This document shows, piece by piece, positions 26,616-37,704 of a DNA stretch of 64,000 bases. Below the pieces are notes generated by a model that saw only the letters and a program-made list of their open reading frames with translations, was not told the origin of the DNA and searched no databases. Position 1 is the stretch's first letter. Each line of letters starts with the position of its first letter. Location: NCBI RefSeq assembly GCF_022601685.1, contig NZ_JAKUML010000005.1:1-64000 (forward strand), given 5' to 3'. Both the position numbers and the translations under genes were made by a program. Origin of the DNA: Acinetobacter sedimenti. Its GTDB lineage: Bacteria > Pseudomonadota > Gammaproteobacteria > Pseudomonadales > Moraxellaceae.

Positions 26616-27494
26616 ATGATCAATAGGGCGAAAATTTGGCAGGATGTAAAACAGGCAATTTGGTTAAGTTTGGGTGTTGCGTGTTTAGTGTTGATTTTTA
26701 TCTTTTGGATCATGCAATCTAAAGAGAGGCAGACCAAAGAGCTAACGCCTATTGAAGTAAAAAATGAGCAAGAACAAAGTGTCACTCAGCAGCAATCAGT
26801 GCTTTTAGATAAAAAAATTGGTACTTTTCAAGAAGAAGTTCCACCGATTGATTTGTTAAAACGAAATGCACTCGCAGGTGATCACGAGCCCGAGTTTCGT
26901 GGGTCGGCATTTATTGCTGAAAATAAAAATGTTTGGACATTACAGTTATTAAAAGTTGCTGAAGAGGATGTCATACGCTCTTATTTGGATGGTCGTGAAG
27001 ATCGAGGTCAATTTCATTATTTCCGCTTAGATGATCAAAAGAATAATAATGTGCAGTATGTTTTGACCTATGGTGTGTTTAAGAATACACAAGGTGCAAT
27101 TGAAGAGGCGCAAAAAGTCAGTTTTGGTTTACCAAAAAGTGTCAAAGTGTTGCCTGAGAAATTTAATGCGTATGCAGATATGGTGAATGATCTTGGGAGT
27201 GATGAGAATAATTCGACGACCAAGCTCCAATCGATTTTGTTAACTCGTGCAGCGGTACCAAAAGTTAGAGAAGTTGCGCCTCAAGCAACCGCTGAGTCAA
27301 CATTTGCTACACAGTCATTAGGCGGAACGACGACCACGATTCAGCGTACAGATGAATCTGGTGAAGTACAAAGCTCTGATACTGAACATTCGCAAGTGAA
27401 GCCTGGTCAAAATCCGACAAGTGCACCAACTTCAAATCAGAATTCAAATGGTGCTGAACGAAAAATGCCGGTAGAGATTATAGATCCATTTTAG
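26616..27494 (+). CDS. DamX-like membrane protein with SPOR-type domain
   Basis: A 292-residue protein with one N-terminal membrane helix (AIWLSLGVACLVLIFIFWIM), a short Gln-rich linker, then a region (about residues 105-190) that reads like a divergent SPOR domain: WTLQLLKVAEEDVIRSYL, then VQYVLTYGVFKNTQGAIEEA and LPKSVKVLPEKFNAY. SPOR domains bind denuded septal peptidoglycan. The C-terminal 100 residues are Ser/Thr/Gln-rich and low complexity. The place after aroK-aroB is where damX lies in many gammaproteobacteria, which supports the call; sequence similarity alone is modest. Confidence 0.75.
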   Translation: MINRAKIWQDVKQAIWLSLGVACLVLIFIFWIMQSKERQTKELTPIEVKNEQEQSVTQQQSVLLDKKIGTFQEEVPPIDLLKRNALAGDHEPEFRGSAFIAENKNVWTLQLLKVAEEDVIRSYLDGREDRGQFHYFRLDDQKNNNVQYVLTYGVFKNTQGAIEEAQKVSFGLPKSVKVLPEKFNAYADMVNDLGSDENNSTTKLQSILLTRAAVPKVREVAPQATAESTFATQSLGGTTTTIQRTDESGEVQSSDTEHSQVKPGQNPTSAPTSNQNSNGAERKMPVEIIDPF

Positions 27495-27540
27495 TGTAAT
27501 AAAATGGAGCATTATTTTGAACAATCTACTGTAGCTCTTA

Positions 27541-27573
27541 TTTGGTGCGATATATTGCTTTATTTTGGTGCGA
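27541..27573. promoter_or_regulatory. Direct repeat TTTGGTGCGA, candidate regulator site
   Basis: TTTGGTGCGA occurs at 27541-27550 and again at 27564-27573, 23 bases apart (about two helical turns), each preceded by a T/A-rich flank (CTTA, TTAT). GGTGC resembles half of the nitrogen regulator NtrC site, but here the halves are in direct, not inverted, orientation. The binding protein is not known. Confidence 0.4.
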
Positions 27574-27734
27574 GAAATAATTTTAAGTTTTGTAAGTCTA
27601 TGTTTATTAGATAGTATTTATGTGTGTTATACGGCATATTTTTTGCTTTATTAATTGTGTGAATCGTCATAAAATTGATCGTTGCAGAATTGGTTTAATC
27701 TGCACAAATACTCCTACTCACTAAAAACATCAAC

Positions 27735-27754
27735 TTGCAAATGAAGGTTTGCAA
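27735..27754. promoter_or_regulatory. Inverted repeat TTGCAAA-N6-TTTGCAA, candidate operator
   Basis: A perfect 7-base inverted repeat (27735-27741 and 27748-27754) around TGAAGG, about 220 bases before gltB. The dyad has the size of a LysR-type or other dimeric regulator site; it could also be an RNA hairpin in the leader. No T-run follows, so it is not a terminator. Confidence 0.4.
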
Positions 27755-27976
27755 TACTTGCCTGTTCAATGAGAAAATGCGTCGCTAGACATTTGACCAT
27801 GTGGTTATCACAGTGTTTTGACTCGGTCATTTCAGTTTGGTTGTTTACGGCTTTAGTGGCTTGGGGTTGTGATCAAACATTTGTACTGCTTCTTAAGTAT
27901 TTACAATGATTTGGTTTTTGAAATTTTGGTTTATTGACTTAGCAATTGAGTCATCTTGAAGTTAGAAGGGTACGCT

Positions 27977-30900
27977 ATGCACATGCCATCGCTCAATACT
28001 GTAGCTCCCACTGATCAACCGAAAGGGTTGTATCAGCCGCATGAATTTAAAGACAATTGTGGTTTTGGTTTGATTGCACATATGCAAGGCAAACAGAGCC
28101 ATCATCTGGTGGAAACAGCCATTCATAGTTTGAGCTGTATGACCCACCGTGGCGGGATTGCAGCGGATGGTAAGACGGGTGACGGCTGTGGTTTACTCTT
28201 GGCGATGCCAAAACAGTTTTTCCGTGAAGAAGCACAAAAACTGGGTGTAGAGCTTAGCGAGATCTTTGCGGTTGGTACCGTCTTTTTAAATCTTGATCCT
28301 GCATTGGCAGAGCATGCGAAAAAAATTCTCAATGAAGAGATCGAAGCTGCGGATTTGACTGTTGCGACGTGGCGTGCTGTACCGACTAATCCAGATATTT
28401 TGGGTGAAATTGCACTTCGCTCAATGCCTGCTTTTGCCCAGATTTTGGTGAATAATCCACAAGCTTTGGCAGAAGACGAGTTTAATCGTAAACTATTTTT
28501 GGCACGTCGCCGTGCTGAACAACGCTTAGAAAGCGATACATCTTTTTATATTACGACACTTGCATCGACAGTCATCAGCTATAAGGGCTTGATGATGCCT
28601 GAAGCGATTGCTGATTTTTATACTGATTTAGCAGATCGTCGTTTAGAGTCGCATATTGTGGTGTTCCATCAACGCTTCTCTACAAATACATTGCCACGTT
28701 GGCCGTTGGCACAGCCTTTCCGTTACTTGGCGCACAATGGTGAAATTAATACCATTACAGCGAACCGTAACTGGGCATTGGCTCGTACACCAAAGTTTGA
28801 AAACCCATTACTTCCAGGTTTGTTAGATCTCAAACCGATTGTCAATCGTACTGGTTCTGACTCTTCGAGCTTAGATAATATGCTTGAAATCCTCGTCGGT
28901 GGTGGCATGGACTTGTTCCGTGCGCTTCGTATGCTGGTACCACCTGCATGGCAAAATGTTGAAACTTTGGATGCGGATTTACGTGCGTTTTATGAGTTTA
29001 ATTCAAAACACATGGAAGCTTGGGATGGTCCTGCGGGCCTAGTGATTCAAGATGGTCGCCATGCGATCTGTATGCTTGATCGAAATGGTTTGCGCCCAGC
29101 ACGTTGGGTCATTACTAAAAATGGTTATATCACTTTGGCATCTGAAATCGGTGTCTGGGATTATGCACCTGAAGATGTGATTTCTAAAGGTCGTGTCGGT
29201 CCAGGTCAAATCTTGGCGATCGATACAGTGACTGGCAATGTGCTAGATACCAAAGAAGTGAACAACCACCTGAAAAAAATGCGTCCATATCGTGAATGGT
29301 TGCGTGATCGTTCGTTGAAGTTGCAAGGTGATGTTCAGCTTGAAGAAAGTCTAATTGAAAAAGGATTAACAGGTGACGCACTTAAAGCTGCACAAAAAAT
29401 GTTTATGGTGACGTTTGAAGAGCGTGATCAGTTACTTCGTCCAATCGCTGAAAGTGGTCAAGAAGCTGTTGGTTCAATGGGTGATGATACGCCAATGGCA
29501 GTATTGTCACGTCAAGTGCGTCATGTGTCAGACTATTTCCGTCAGCAGTTTGCTCAGGTGACCAATCCGCCAATTGATCCACTACGTGAATCAATCGTGA
29601 TGTCATTAGAAACTTGTCTTGGACGTGAACAAAATGTCTTTGAACAGAGCCCTGATCATGCAGATCGTTTGATCATCTCTAGCCCTGTCTTATCAAATTC
29701 AAAAATGCATTTGATTCGTACGCTTGTACGTGAAGGTTATGGTCAAGCTGAAATTGATTTGAACTATCCTGAGTCTGAGGGACTTGGCGTTTCCATAAAA
29801 CGTATCTGTGAAGAGTCAGCTCAAGCGATTCGTGATGGCAAGTCGATTTTGATTCTTTCGGATAAAAATATCCGTGAAGGTTACCTGCCTGCCAATTCAG
29901 TATTGGTAACTGGTGCTGTACACCACTACTTGATTCAGCAAGGTTTACGTACCGATGCTAATATCGTGGTGGAAACAGGTGTGGCACGCGGTCCTCATCA
30001 ATTCGCTGTGCTTTTAGGCTTCGGTGCAACAGCGATCTATCCATACCTTGCACATGATGTGATCAATGATTTGATTGCTAAAGGTGAACTACTTGGCGAT
30101 CCAATCCAAGCACAAGCGAACTTCCGTAAAGGTATTGATAAAGGCTTGTTGAAAGTCTTGTCGAAAATGGGTATTTCTACCGTGGCTTCGTATCGTGGTG
30201 GTCAATTGTTTGAAGCGGTTGGTCTGTCTAAAGAAGTGGTGGATACTTGCTTTATTGGTGTCCCAAGCCGTATTGAAGGTGCGACATTTGCCGATCTTGA
30301 AAATGATCAGAAGAAACTGGCTGATTTGGCGTGGAAAGCACGTAAGCCAATTGATCAAGGTGGTATGCTGAAGTTTGTCTTTGGTAAGGAATATCATGCC
30401 TTTAACCCTGATGTGATCAATGCATTGCACAAATCAGTGCGCTCAGGAAAATACGAAGATTTTAAAGAGTATGCAAACCTTGTAAACACTCGTCCAGTGG
30501 CGACGATTCGTGATTTATTCAAGTTAAAAACTGACAATTCAATTTCTGTGGACGAAGTTGAGGCAGTGGAAGACATCTTGCCACGCTTTGACTCTGCGGG
30601 CATGTCTTTGGGTGCGTTATCGCCTGAAGCGCATGAAGCGATTGCGATTGCGATGAATACCATCGGTGGTCGTTCGAACTCAGGTGAGGGCGGTGAAGAT
30701 CCTGCACGTTATGGCACGATCCGTAACTCTAAAATCAAACAGATTGCTTCTGGTCGTTTTGGTGTGACGCCTGCGTATTTGTCATCTGCGGAAGTGTTGC
30801 AGATCAAAGTAGCACAGGGTGCAAAACCGGGTGAGGGTGGTCAGTTACCAGGTGGTAAAGTGAATGGCTTAATTGCACGTTTGCGTTATTCAGTACCGGG

Positions 30901-32464
30901 TGTGACCTTGATTTCACCACCGCCGCATCATGATATTTATTCGATTGAAGACTTATCACAGTTGATTTTTGACTTAAAACAAGTCAATCCAAGTGCGATG
31001 GTTTCAGTGAAATTGGTGTCTGAGCCGGGTGTGGGTACGATTGCTGCGGGTGTGGCGAAAGCCTATGCCGATTTCATTACCATTTCAGGTTATGACGGCG
31101 GTACTGCAGCATCACCGATTTCATCAATCCACCATGCGGGTTCTCCGTGGGAACTTGGTTTGAGTGAAGCGCATCAAGCATTACGTGTCAATGATTTGCG
31201 TGGCAAAGTACGTGTGCAAACTGATGGTGGCTTGAAAACTGGCTTAGACGTGATTAAAGCGGCAATTCTTGGTGCGGAAAGCTTCGGCTTTGGTTCTACA
31301 CCAATGATCGCACTTGGTTGTAAATATCTACGTATTTGCCATTTGAATAACTGTGCAACAGGTGTCGCAACTCAACAAGATCACTTGCGTCAGGAGCACT
31401 ATATTGGTGAACCTGAGATGTTGATTAACTTCTTCCGCTTCATTGCAGAAGAAACACGGGAATTGCTTGCAGCGCTTGGTGTTCGTTCATTGAAAGATTT
31501 AATCGGGCGTGTGGATTTGTTGGAAATCTTACCGGGTGAAACCGAGCGACAACAGCATTTGAACTTAAAGCCATTGCTTGAGTCGCATCCTGATGCAGAT
31601 GGCAAGGCGCAATACTGTGAAGTGCAGGGCAATGCACCACATGATAAAGGCTTGCTTGCAGAAGAAATGGTCAAGGACATGTTGCCTTCGATTGAAAACT
31701 GTCAAGGTGGTGAGTTCTACTACACTGTAGGTAACTGCAACCGTTCGATCGGGGCACGTTTGTCAGGTGAAATTGCAAAACGTCATGGCAATTTGGGCAT
31801 GAGTAATGCGCCTGTCACATTAAAATTGCAAGGTACAGCAGGACAGTCTTTGGGTGTTTGGAATGCGGGTGGTCTGCATATCAAGCTTGAAGGTGATGCC
31901 AATGACTATGTCGGTAAAGGCATGGCAGGTGGTCGAGTGTCGATCTTCCCACCAAAAGGCTCACCATTCCAAACTCAGGAAACAGCGATCATTGGTAATA
32001 CCTGTTTATATGGTGCAACTGGCGGTAAGTTATTTGCTGCGGGTACAGCAGGCGAGCGTTTTGGCGTACGTAACTCAGGTGCGTTTGCGGTCATTGAGGG
32101 TGCTGGCGACCATTGCTGTGAATATATGACAGGCGGTATCGTCACTGTACTGGGTAAAGTTGGTCACAACTTTGGTGCAGGGATGACAGGTGGTTTTGCG
32201 TATGTGCTTGACTTGGATAACGATTTTGTCGATTACTACAACCATGAGTTGATCGACTTGACCCGTATCTCAACAGAATCAATGGAAGAGCATCAACAGT
32301 TCTTGATGAAGATTCTCGATGAGCATATCCAAGAAACAGGTAGTGCGTGGGGATACAAGATTCGCAATGAGTTTGACTATTACAGCCGTAAATTTTGGCT
32401 CGTTAAACCAAAAGCGGCAAACTTGCTAACCTTGCTGAAAACCACACAAGCTGACCCACAATAA
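27977..32464 (+). CDS. gltB: Glutamate synthase (NADPH) large subunit
   Basis: About 1495 residues. Together with GltD it converts glutamine and 2-oxoglutarate to two glutamates. An N-terminal class II glutaminase domain starts after a short propeptide at the catalytic Cys in [10 protein letters not shown]; a central domain, the FMN/FeS synthase domain ([30 protein letters not shown], and the cluster ligands in [16 protein letters not shown]) and the C-terminal beta-helix ([17 protein letters not shown]) follow. ATG 27977 is chosen over an upstream TTG because AGAAGG lies seven bases before it. gltD is 76 bases downstream. Confidence 0.97.
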   Translation: MHMPSLNTVAPTDQPKGLYQPHEFKDNCGFGLIAHMQGKQSHHLVETAIHSLSCMTHRGGIAADGKTGDGCGLLLAMPKQFFREEAQKLGVELSEIFAVGTVFLNLDPALAEHAKKILNEEIEAADLTVATWRAVPTNPDILGEIALRSMPAFAQILVNNPQALAEDEFNRKLFLARRRAEQRLESDTSFYITTLASTVISYKGLMMPEAIADFYTDLADRRLESHIVVFHQRFSTNTLPRWPLAQPFRYLAHNGEINTITANRNWALARTPKFENPLLPGLLDLKPIVNRTGSDSSSLDNMLEILVGGGMDLFRALRMLVPPAWQNVETLDADLRAFYEFNSKHMEAWDGPAGLVIQDGRHAICMLDRNGLRPARWVITKNGYITLASEIGVWDYAPEDVISKGRVGPGQILAIDTVTGNVLDTKEVNNHLKKMRPYREWLRDRSLKLQGDVQLEESLIEKGLTGDALKAAQKMFMVTFEERDQLLRPIAESGQEAVGSMGDDTPMAVLSRQVRHVSDYFRQQFAQVTNPPIDPLRESIVMSLETCLGREQNVFEQSPDHADRLIISSPVLSNSKMHLIRTLVREGYGQAEIDLNYPESEGLGVSIKRICEESAQAIRDGKSILILSDKNIREGYLPANSVLVTGAVHHYLIQQGLRTDANIVVETGVARGPHQFAVLLGFGATAIYPYLAHDVINDLIAKGELLGDPIQAQANFRKGIDKGLLKVLSKMGISTVASYRGGQLFEAVGLSKEVVDTCFIGVPSRIEGATFADLENDQKKLADLAWKARKPIDQGGMLKFVFGKEYHAFNPDVINALHKSVRSGKYEDFKEYANLVNTRPVATIRDLFKLKTDNSISVDEVEAVEDILPRFDSAGMSLGALSPEAHEAIAIAMNTIGGRSNSGEGGEDPARYGTIRNSKIKQIASGRFGVTPAYLSSAEVLQIKVAQGAKPGEGGQLPGGKVNGLIARLRYSVPGVTLISPPPHHDIYSIEDLSQLIFDLKQVNPSAMVSVKLVSEPGVGTIAAGVAKAYADFITISGYDGGTAASPISSIHHAGSPWELGLSEAHQALRVNDLRGKVRVQTDGGLKTGLDVIKAAILGAESFGFGSTPMIALGCKYLRICHLNNCATGVATQQDHLRQEHYIGEPEMLINFFRFIAEETRELLAALGVRSLKDLIGRVDLLEILPGETERQQHLNLKPLLESHPDADGKAQYCEVQGNAPHDKGLLAEEMVKDMLPSIENCQGGEFYYTVGNCNRSIGARLSGEIAKRHGNLGMSNAPVTLKLQGTAGQSLGVWNAGGLHIKLEGDANDYVGKGMAGGRVSIFPPKGSPFQTQETAIIGNTCLYGATGGKLFAAGTAGERFGVRNSGAFAVIEGAGDHCCEYMTGGIVTVLGKVGHNFGAGMTGGFAYVLDLDNDFVDYYNHELIDLTRISTESMEEHQQFLMKILDEHIQETGSAWGYKIRNEFDYYSRKFWLVKPKAANLLTLLKTTQADPQ

Positions 32465-32513
32465 CACTGCATTGAATAGGCAGATGCAAGGTCGCACAAG
32501 CAAATAGTTGTGA

Positions 32514-33962
<1,449 letters not shown>

Positions 33963-33994
33963 GCAATTGTTGCAACAGTGATTATCTCTCAAAG

Positions 33995-34019
33995 AAAGCT
34001 CACCTCAGTGGGCTTTTTT
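33995..34019 (+). terminator. Terminator of the gltBD operon
   Basis: AAAGCTCAC (33995-34003) pairs with GTGGGCTTT (34008-34016), with one G-U wobble, around CTCA, followed by T residues. Confidence 0.85.
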
Positions 34020-34121
34020 GCATGTGATATTTTGAAAAAATACAAATTGAAATAGAAAAATCATTTTGAATTGATACACTGAGATAACTCAAGAAAATTA
34101 ATGAACAATTCGGGTAGTCTT

Positions 34122-34712
34122 ATGAATGCATTAAAAAAAACAATGACGGCAACTGCTTTGGTGGCGAGTCTAAGCTTAACAGGCTGTGGCTACAACACTT
34201 TGCAAATCAAAGATGAATCGGTCACTGCGTCATGGTCTGAGGTGGAAAACCAATATCAACGCCGTGCCGATCTTGTGCCAAATTTGGTGAATGTGGTGAA
34301 AGGTTATGCTGCACATGAAGAAAAAGTATTAACTGAAGTCACGCAGGCTCGCTCGAATGTTGCAGGGCTAAAAGTCGATGCGGAAGTGCTGAACGATCCT
34401 GCACTTTTTGAAAAATACCAACAAGCACAGGCGCAACTGACAGGTGCATTATCTCGCTTGATCGCAGTATCAGAAAATTATCCTGATCTGAAAGCCAATG
34501 AACAATTCCAAGCCTTACAAGTCCAACTCGAAGGCACGGAAAACCGTATCGCTGTAGCACGTAATCGCTATATCAGTAGTGTGCAAGACTTTAATAGCTA
34601 TGCACGCCAGTTCCCGCAAATGATGACCGCAAAAGTGATTGGCATGGATACCAAGCCAAACTTTAAAGCAGATGCAGGTGCTTCAACTGCGCCAACGGTT
34701 AGTTTTGAATAA
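34122..34712 (+). CDS. LemA family lipoprotein
   Basis: About 196 residues. ATG 34122 is preferred to 34101 because GGGTAG lies five bases before it and it gives a normal lipoprotein signal (MNALKKTMTATALVASLSLT) ending in lipobox LTGC. The rest is the alpha-helical LemA fold: SWSEVENQYQRRADLVPNLVNVVKGYAAHEEKVLTEV, ENRIAVARNRYISSVQDFNSYARQFP. Functions of LemA proteins are poorly known; they often accompany TPM-domain proteins, and two such genes follow here. The spacing of 37 bases suggests an operon. Confidence 0.9.
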   Translation: MNALKKTMTATALVASLSLTGCGYNTLQIKDESVTASWSEVENQYQRRADLVPNLVNVVKGYAAHEEKVLTEVTQARSNVAGLKVDAEVLNDPALFEKYQQAQAQLTGALSRLIAVSENYPDLKANEQFQALQVQLEGTENRIAVARNRYISSVQDFNSYARQFPQMMTAKVIGMDTKPNFKADAGASTAPTVSFE

Positions 34713-34749
34713 TTCGTTAGTGATTCAATTCAATTGGATTATTTAAAAG

Positions 34750-35901
34750 ATGGCTATTCGGGTGTGGCTTCAACAATCCAATACAGTGGCATGGAAGATT
34801 GTTCTTGTATGCTTTGTACTGTGCTTAAGCATTTTATTCACAGCGTTATCATCGCAAAATAGCTATGCGGAAGAAGCAGTTGCTATTGATAGCGATGTTG
34901 AAGAAATTATTGTTGCAGGAAAAGTCTTAAAAGATCATCAAGCGATTCCACAGATTAATCAGCAAAATAATCAATCAAAAAGTAGTCAACAAGTAAATCA
35001 ACAAAGCGATAACCAACAAAACAGTGCATCAACGACAGCAACTGCAACCGATACAGCATCACCTGATGAAAGTATCGTTCAACGTGAACTACCTGCACAG
35101 CTCAATGCACCGATCATTGATCAATCCAATGTGTTAAGTTCGGCTGAAAACGCACAGCTGACGCAAAAGATTCAAAATATCTACCAACAAGGTAAGGCGC
35201 AGGTTGGCATCGTTATCGTCCCTAGCACGGGACAAGAAGATATTTTTCAATACGGTATGCGTGTCGCTGATGAGTGGAAGTTAGGCTCAGCCGAGCGTGA
35301 TAATGGTTTGCTCATTGTCGTAGCGCTGAATGATCGACGCATTCAGATCTTGACAGGCTACGGCTTGGAAGGCGTGCTCCCAGACATTATTACCCATCGT
35401 ATTATTCAAAATCAGATCAAGCCACAATTCCAACAACAGCAATATGCACAAGGCTTAAATGACGCTTTGGGGGAAATAGATCGTATCCTCAGTCAAGACC
35501 CTGAAGTGGCACAACAAGCGGCTGAAGAACTCAAACAACGTCAAGCCGAAGCCCATCAGCAACAGCAAGCACAGCAAAATACTTTTGGATTTTCACTGTT
35601 TATACTCGTAGGTGCGGTGATCGCATCGGCATGGTTCGGTCGGAAAATCTCAGCACTCGGTGCAGGTGTCGCAGGCACAGCATTGGGTATGGTGAATGGT
35701 ATTGGTTTAACCATGAGCTTGGCACTTGGTTTTGGCATGTTTTTCCTCGTGATTAGCTCGCTTGCACAAATTCTTTTCCAAGCATTCTTGAGCGGTGGAG
35801 GTCGTGGAGGAGGCGGAAGCAGTGGCGGTGGATTTGGTGGTGGGGGCTACAGTGGGGGTGGTGGTAGCTTTGGCGGTGGAGGAGCATCAGGCTCATGGTA
35901 A
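34750..35901 (+). CDS. TPM-domain membrane protein with Gly-rich tail (YgcG type)
   Basis: A 383-residue protein: signal or anchor helix (residues about 15-35), Gln/Ser/Asn-rich linker, TPM domain at about residues 115-240 (IDQSNVLSSAENAQLTQKI, VADEWKLGSAERDNGLLIVV, YGLEGVLPDIITHRIIQNQI), a Gln-rich stretch, two membrane helices (about 280-340), and a glycine-rich tail of GGG, GSGG and GGGY repeats ending GASGSW. This is the YgcG/BA42 layout of TPM proteins. Some TPM proteins are phosphatases of photosystem repair in plants; the bacterial role is unclear. Overlaps the next gene by seven bases. Confidence 0.88.
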   Translation: MAIRVWLQQSNTVAWKIVLVCFVLCLSILFTALSSQNSYAEEAVAIDSDVEEIIVAGKVLKDHQAIPQINQQNNQSKSSQQVNQQSDNQQNSASTTATATDTASPDESIVQRELPAQLNAPIIDQSNVLSSAENAQLTQKIQNIYQQGKAQVGIVIVPSTGQEDIFQYGMRVADEWKLGSAERDNGLLIVVALNDRRIQILTGYGLEGVLPDIITHRIIQNQIKPQFQQQQYAQGLNDALGEIDRILSQDPEVAQQAAEELKQRQAEAHQQQQAQQNTFGFSLFILVGAVIASAWFGRKISALGAGVAGTALGMVNGIGLTMSLALGFGMFFLVISSLAQILFQAFLSGGGRGGGGSSGGGFGGGGYSGGGGSFGGGGASGSW

Positions 35902-36518
35902 AACAAACAACGCAAAATAACACGATTGTGGACAGCACGATCAAACACGTAGATGATGAAACAATCTTCACCACACGACACAGTCAAAGCCAAGCACAGC
36001 CAAGTTTAAAACGATGGTTGAAGCACGTGTTTTATTTTAAATCCAGTAAAAGCGTGATTAATCCCATTCAAGCACAGCAAATCGCAGATAGCATTCGAGA
36101 TGCAGAGCATGGACATCGTGGTGAAATCCAAGTGATCGTTGAGGGAAGCTTATCCAGTGACGTGGCATTTCAGTACAACTGTCAGCAACGTGCCGAGCAA
36201 CTCTTTGCCGAGCATCGAGTGTGGGACACCGAATATAATAGTGGCGTACTGATCTATCTCAATCTCTGTGATCATGATGTCGAGATTGTGGCAGATCGAG
36301 GCATTCACCAAGCGGTCACTGATGAATATTGGCAAACAATCTGTCAGTCGATGCTACCATTCTTTAAGAAACACCAATTCGCCGATGGCATCTGTCATGC
36401 GGTCGAGCAACTGGGTGAAACCTTGCATCAATTCTATATTCAACATGAAAGTAAAGATTCAGAACAAAAAGTTGATCCGAAAGGTAATGAATTGTCAGAT
36501 ATGCCGAAGCTTTTATAA
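35895..36518 (+). CDS. Second TPM-domain protein, short form
   Basis: A 207-residue protein without signal peptide or clear membrane helix. The TPM domain covers about residues 65-190: QIADSIRDAEHGHRGEIQVIVE, ERADSEQ-like helix AEQLFAEHRVWDTEYNSGVLIYLN, DVEIVADRGIHQAV and HQFADGICHAVEQLG. The N-terminal 60 residues are polar and variable. Genes of this short type often follow the long TPM gene after a lemA; here the ATG lies inside the end of the preceding gene (seven-base overlap), so translation is coupled. The topology relative to its membrane-bound partner is unknown. Confidence 0.88.
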   Translation: MVKQTTQNNTIVDSTIKHVDDETIFTTRHSQSQAQPSLKRWLKHVFYFKSSKSVINPIQAQQIADSIRDAEHGHRGEIQVIVEGSLSSDVAFQYNCQQRAEQLFAEHRVWDTEYNSGVLIYLNLCDHDVEIVADRGIHQAVTDEYWQTICQSMLPFFKKHQFADGICHAVEQLGETLHQFYIQHESKDSEQKVDPKGNELSDMPKLL

Positions 36519-36549
36519 GCCGATAGATACAATCAAAAAAGCCAAATAG

Positions 36550-36564
36550 TGACAAATATTGTCA
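36550..36564. promoter_or_regulatory. Palindrome TGACAA-ATA-TTGTCA, candidate activator site
   Basis: A perfect 6-base inverted repeat about 135-147 bases before the predicted pilA start of transcription. It contains GACA/TGTC, the core described for PilR sites at Pseudomonas pilA. Location upstream of a sigma-54 promoter fits an enhancer site, but the link is inference. Confidence 0.4.
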
Positions 36565-36581
36565 ATCCATTGCAAATAAAA

Positions 36582-36597
36582 TGTGATAAAAATCACG
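36582..36597. promoter_or_regulatory. CRP/Vfr-like site upstream of pilin gene
   Basis: TGTGA-N6-TCACG matches nine of ten defined bases of the CRP/Vfr consensus TGTGA-N6-TCACA. It lies about 100-115 bases before the predicted transcription start of the first pilin gene and 64 bases after the preceding gene. Vfr influences pilus genes in Pseudomonas. Confidence 0.45.
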
Positions 36598-36670
36598 GAG
36601 CTACAAATAATTTAAAAAATGGGTTGTTTAAGAGTTTGTTTTATAATATAAATCTGAATTAGCATAAAGT

Positions 36671-36686
36671 TGGCACAACTTATGCA
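36671..36686 (+). promoter_or_regulatory. Sigma-54 promoter of the first pilin gene
   Basis: TGGCAC at 36671-36676 and TGCA at 36683-36686 have exactly the -24/-12 spacing of RpoN promoters (TGGCACR-N4-TTGCW), with one mismatch in the -12 box. Transcription would begin near 36697, about 57 bases before the ATG. pilA genes of Pseudomonas and relatives use the same promoter class. Confidence 0.8.
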
Positions 36687-36753
36687 ATATTTATAACATA
36701 GCTAAACTAGCTAACTAAGTAACAAATCAAACATATTCTCTAGGGAGAACAAT

Positions 36754-37104
36754 ATGAACGTTCAAAAGGGTTTTACACTTATCGAATTGATGATTGTTGT
36801 AGCGATCATCGGTATCTTGGCAGCAATTGCGATTCCTGCTTATCAGAACTATACACGTAATGCGTCTGATAAGTCATGCTTGGCTGAAACAAAAGCTTAT
36901 GCAAATACTGCGATGGCAACCTTCTTAGATCCAATGTTCGGTTCGACTGGTGGTCCAACAATTACAGCACCAACAATTAGTGCATGTTCAAACATTACTA
37001 CTCCTACTGCTGTAGGTGATGATGTTGTAGGAACTATCCGAAATGGTAATAAAACATCGGTTACTTGTGATTTGGAAAAAGGTGCGACTTGTACATTGAG
37101 TTAA
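36754..37104 (+). CDS. pilA: Type IV pilin, first copy (PilA-like)
   Basis: A 116-residue prepilin, shorter than most type IV pilins. A six-residue leader MNVQKG is cleaved before Phe by the prepilin peptidase; Glu5 is present ([20 protein letters not shown]). Four cysteines (about residues 43, 75, 104 and 112) can form two disulfides, and the chain ends CTLS with a C-terminal serine, the residue glycosylated in some Acinetobacter and Pseudomonas pilins. No tfpO/pilO glycosyltransferase follows. The gene has its own sigma-54 promoter and terminator and is followed by a second pilin and a TfpX/TfpZ protein. Likely the major pilin subunit, though which copy dominates is unknown. Confidence 0.9.
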   Translation: MNVQKGFTLIELMIVVAIIGILAAIAIPAYQNYTRNASDKSCLAETKAYANTAMATFLDPMFGSTGGPTITAPTISACSNITTPTAVGDDVVGTIRNGNKTSVTCDLEKGATCTLS

Positions 37105-37118
37105 TTTTGATTAGATAC

Positions 37119-37151
37119 AAAAAAGCCTTAACCTTGTGTTAAGGTTTTTTT
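37119..37151 (+). terminator. Terminator between the two pilin genes
   Basis: CCTTAAC (37126-37132) pairs with GTTAAGG (37138-37144) around CTTGT, with an A-run before and seven T residues after. It separates the two pilins into two transcription units. Confidence 0.88.
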
Positions 37152-37255
37152 ATTCAAATTTTTCATAAAACAACTTAATATCAGATAAGGGTAAATACTG
37201 ACAAAAAAAGACATCTATAAGATATTCTACCTATTGATTTTTAATATTATTTTTT

Positions 37256-37271
37256 TGGTATGATTTTTGCG
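37256..37271 (+). promoter_or_regulatory. Sigma-54 promoter of the second pilin gene
   Basis: TGGTAT at 37256-37261 and TTGC at 37267-37270, with perfect -24/-12 spacing. The predicted start near 37282 leaves a 24-base leader with GGGGAG before the ATG. Two GACA motifs (37200-37203 and 37210-37213), ten bases apart and about 70-80 bases upstream, could be a PilR-like activator site. Confidence 0.75.
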
Positions 37272-37305
37272 TTACAAATTATCATAATGATTTGGGGAGT
37301 GTGAC

Positions 37306-37659
37306 ATGTATAGTATAAAAGGATTTACACTTATTGAATTAATGATTACAGTTGCTATTCTTGGTATTTTGGCGGCAATAGCGATTCCTGCTTATAATAA
37401 ACATGCAGCTTTGTCAGCGAATCGAGCTTGTATGTATGAAGCAAAAGGTTACAGTAATTCAGTTGCATATGCACTATTTGATCAAACAGATGGTACTGAT
37501 CCGAATTCTCCAGTGATTAAAGCTTGTGAATCGGTTACAGATGCCTCGGGTTGGACATTAGATACTATGCAAAAAATCACAGCAATAGCTAAACATCCAG
37601 GTGGAGCAACGATCGAGTGTAATCTGCCAAATGGCGTGTCTTGTGTAATTTTGCCTTAG
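37306..37659 (+). CDS. Type IV pilin, second copy
   Basis: A 117-residue prepilin paralogous to the one just upstream. Leader MYSIKG, then [20 protein letters not shown] with Glu5. Four cysteines lie in equivalent places (RACMYEAK, KACESV, IECNL and SCVI), but the chain ends in Pro rather than Ser. The globular half is quite different from the first copy. It has its own sigma-54 promoter and is followed 45 bases later by the TfpX/TfpZ gene, probably on the same transcript. It could be an alternative major pilin or an antigenic variant; no recombination cassettes were seen. Confidence 0.88.
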   Translation: MYSIKGFTLIELMITVAILGILAAIAIPAYNKHAALSANRACMYEAKGYSNSVAYALFDQTDGTDPNSPVIKACESVTDASGWTLDTMQKITAIAKHPGGATIECNLPNGVSCVILP

Positions 37660-37704
37660 TGGTATTTAGAGTTATAGTTTTAAGGAATTGAGAATTATAA
37701 AAAT

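Larger units (their letters stand above)
27495..27976 (+). promoter_or_regulatory. Leader and control region of gltB
   Basis: 482 AT-rich bases without a convincing ORF. Two elements stand out and are listed separately: a direct repeat TTTGGTGCGA and an inverted repeat TTGCAAA/TTTGCAA. The length suggests a regulated promoter or a long mRNA leader for the nitrogen-assimilation genes gltBD. No clear terminator for the DamX-like gene was found, so some read-through into gltB is possible. Confidence 0.5.

Noticed and set aside
27655-27715. Possible sigma-54 promoter (TGGTTTAATCTGCAC) before gltB
   Set aside because: The spacing between TGG and GC is two bases too short for a -24/-12 promoter.
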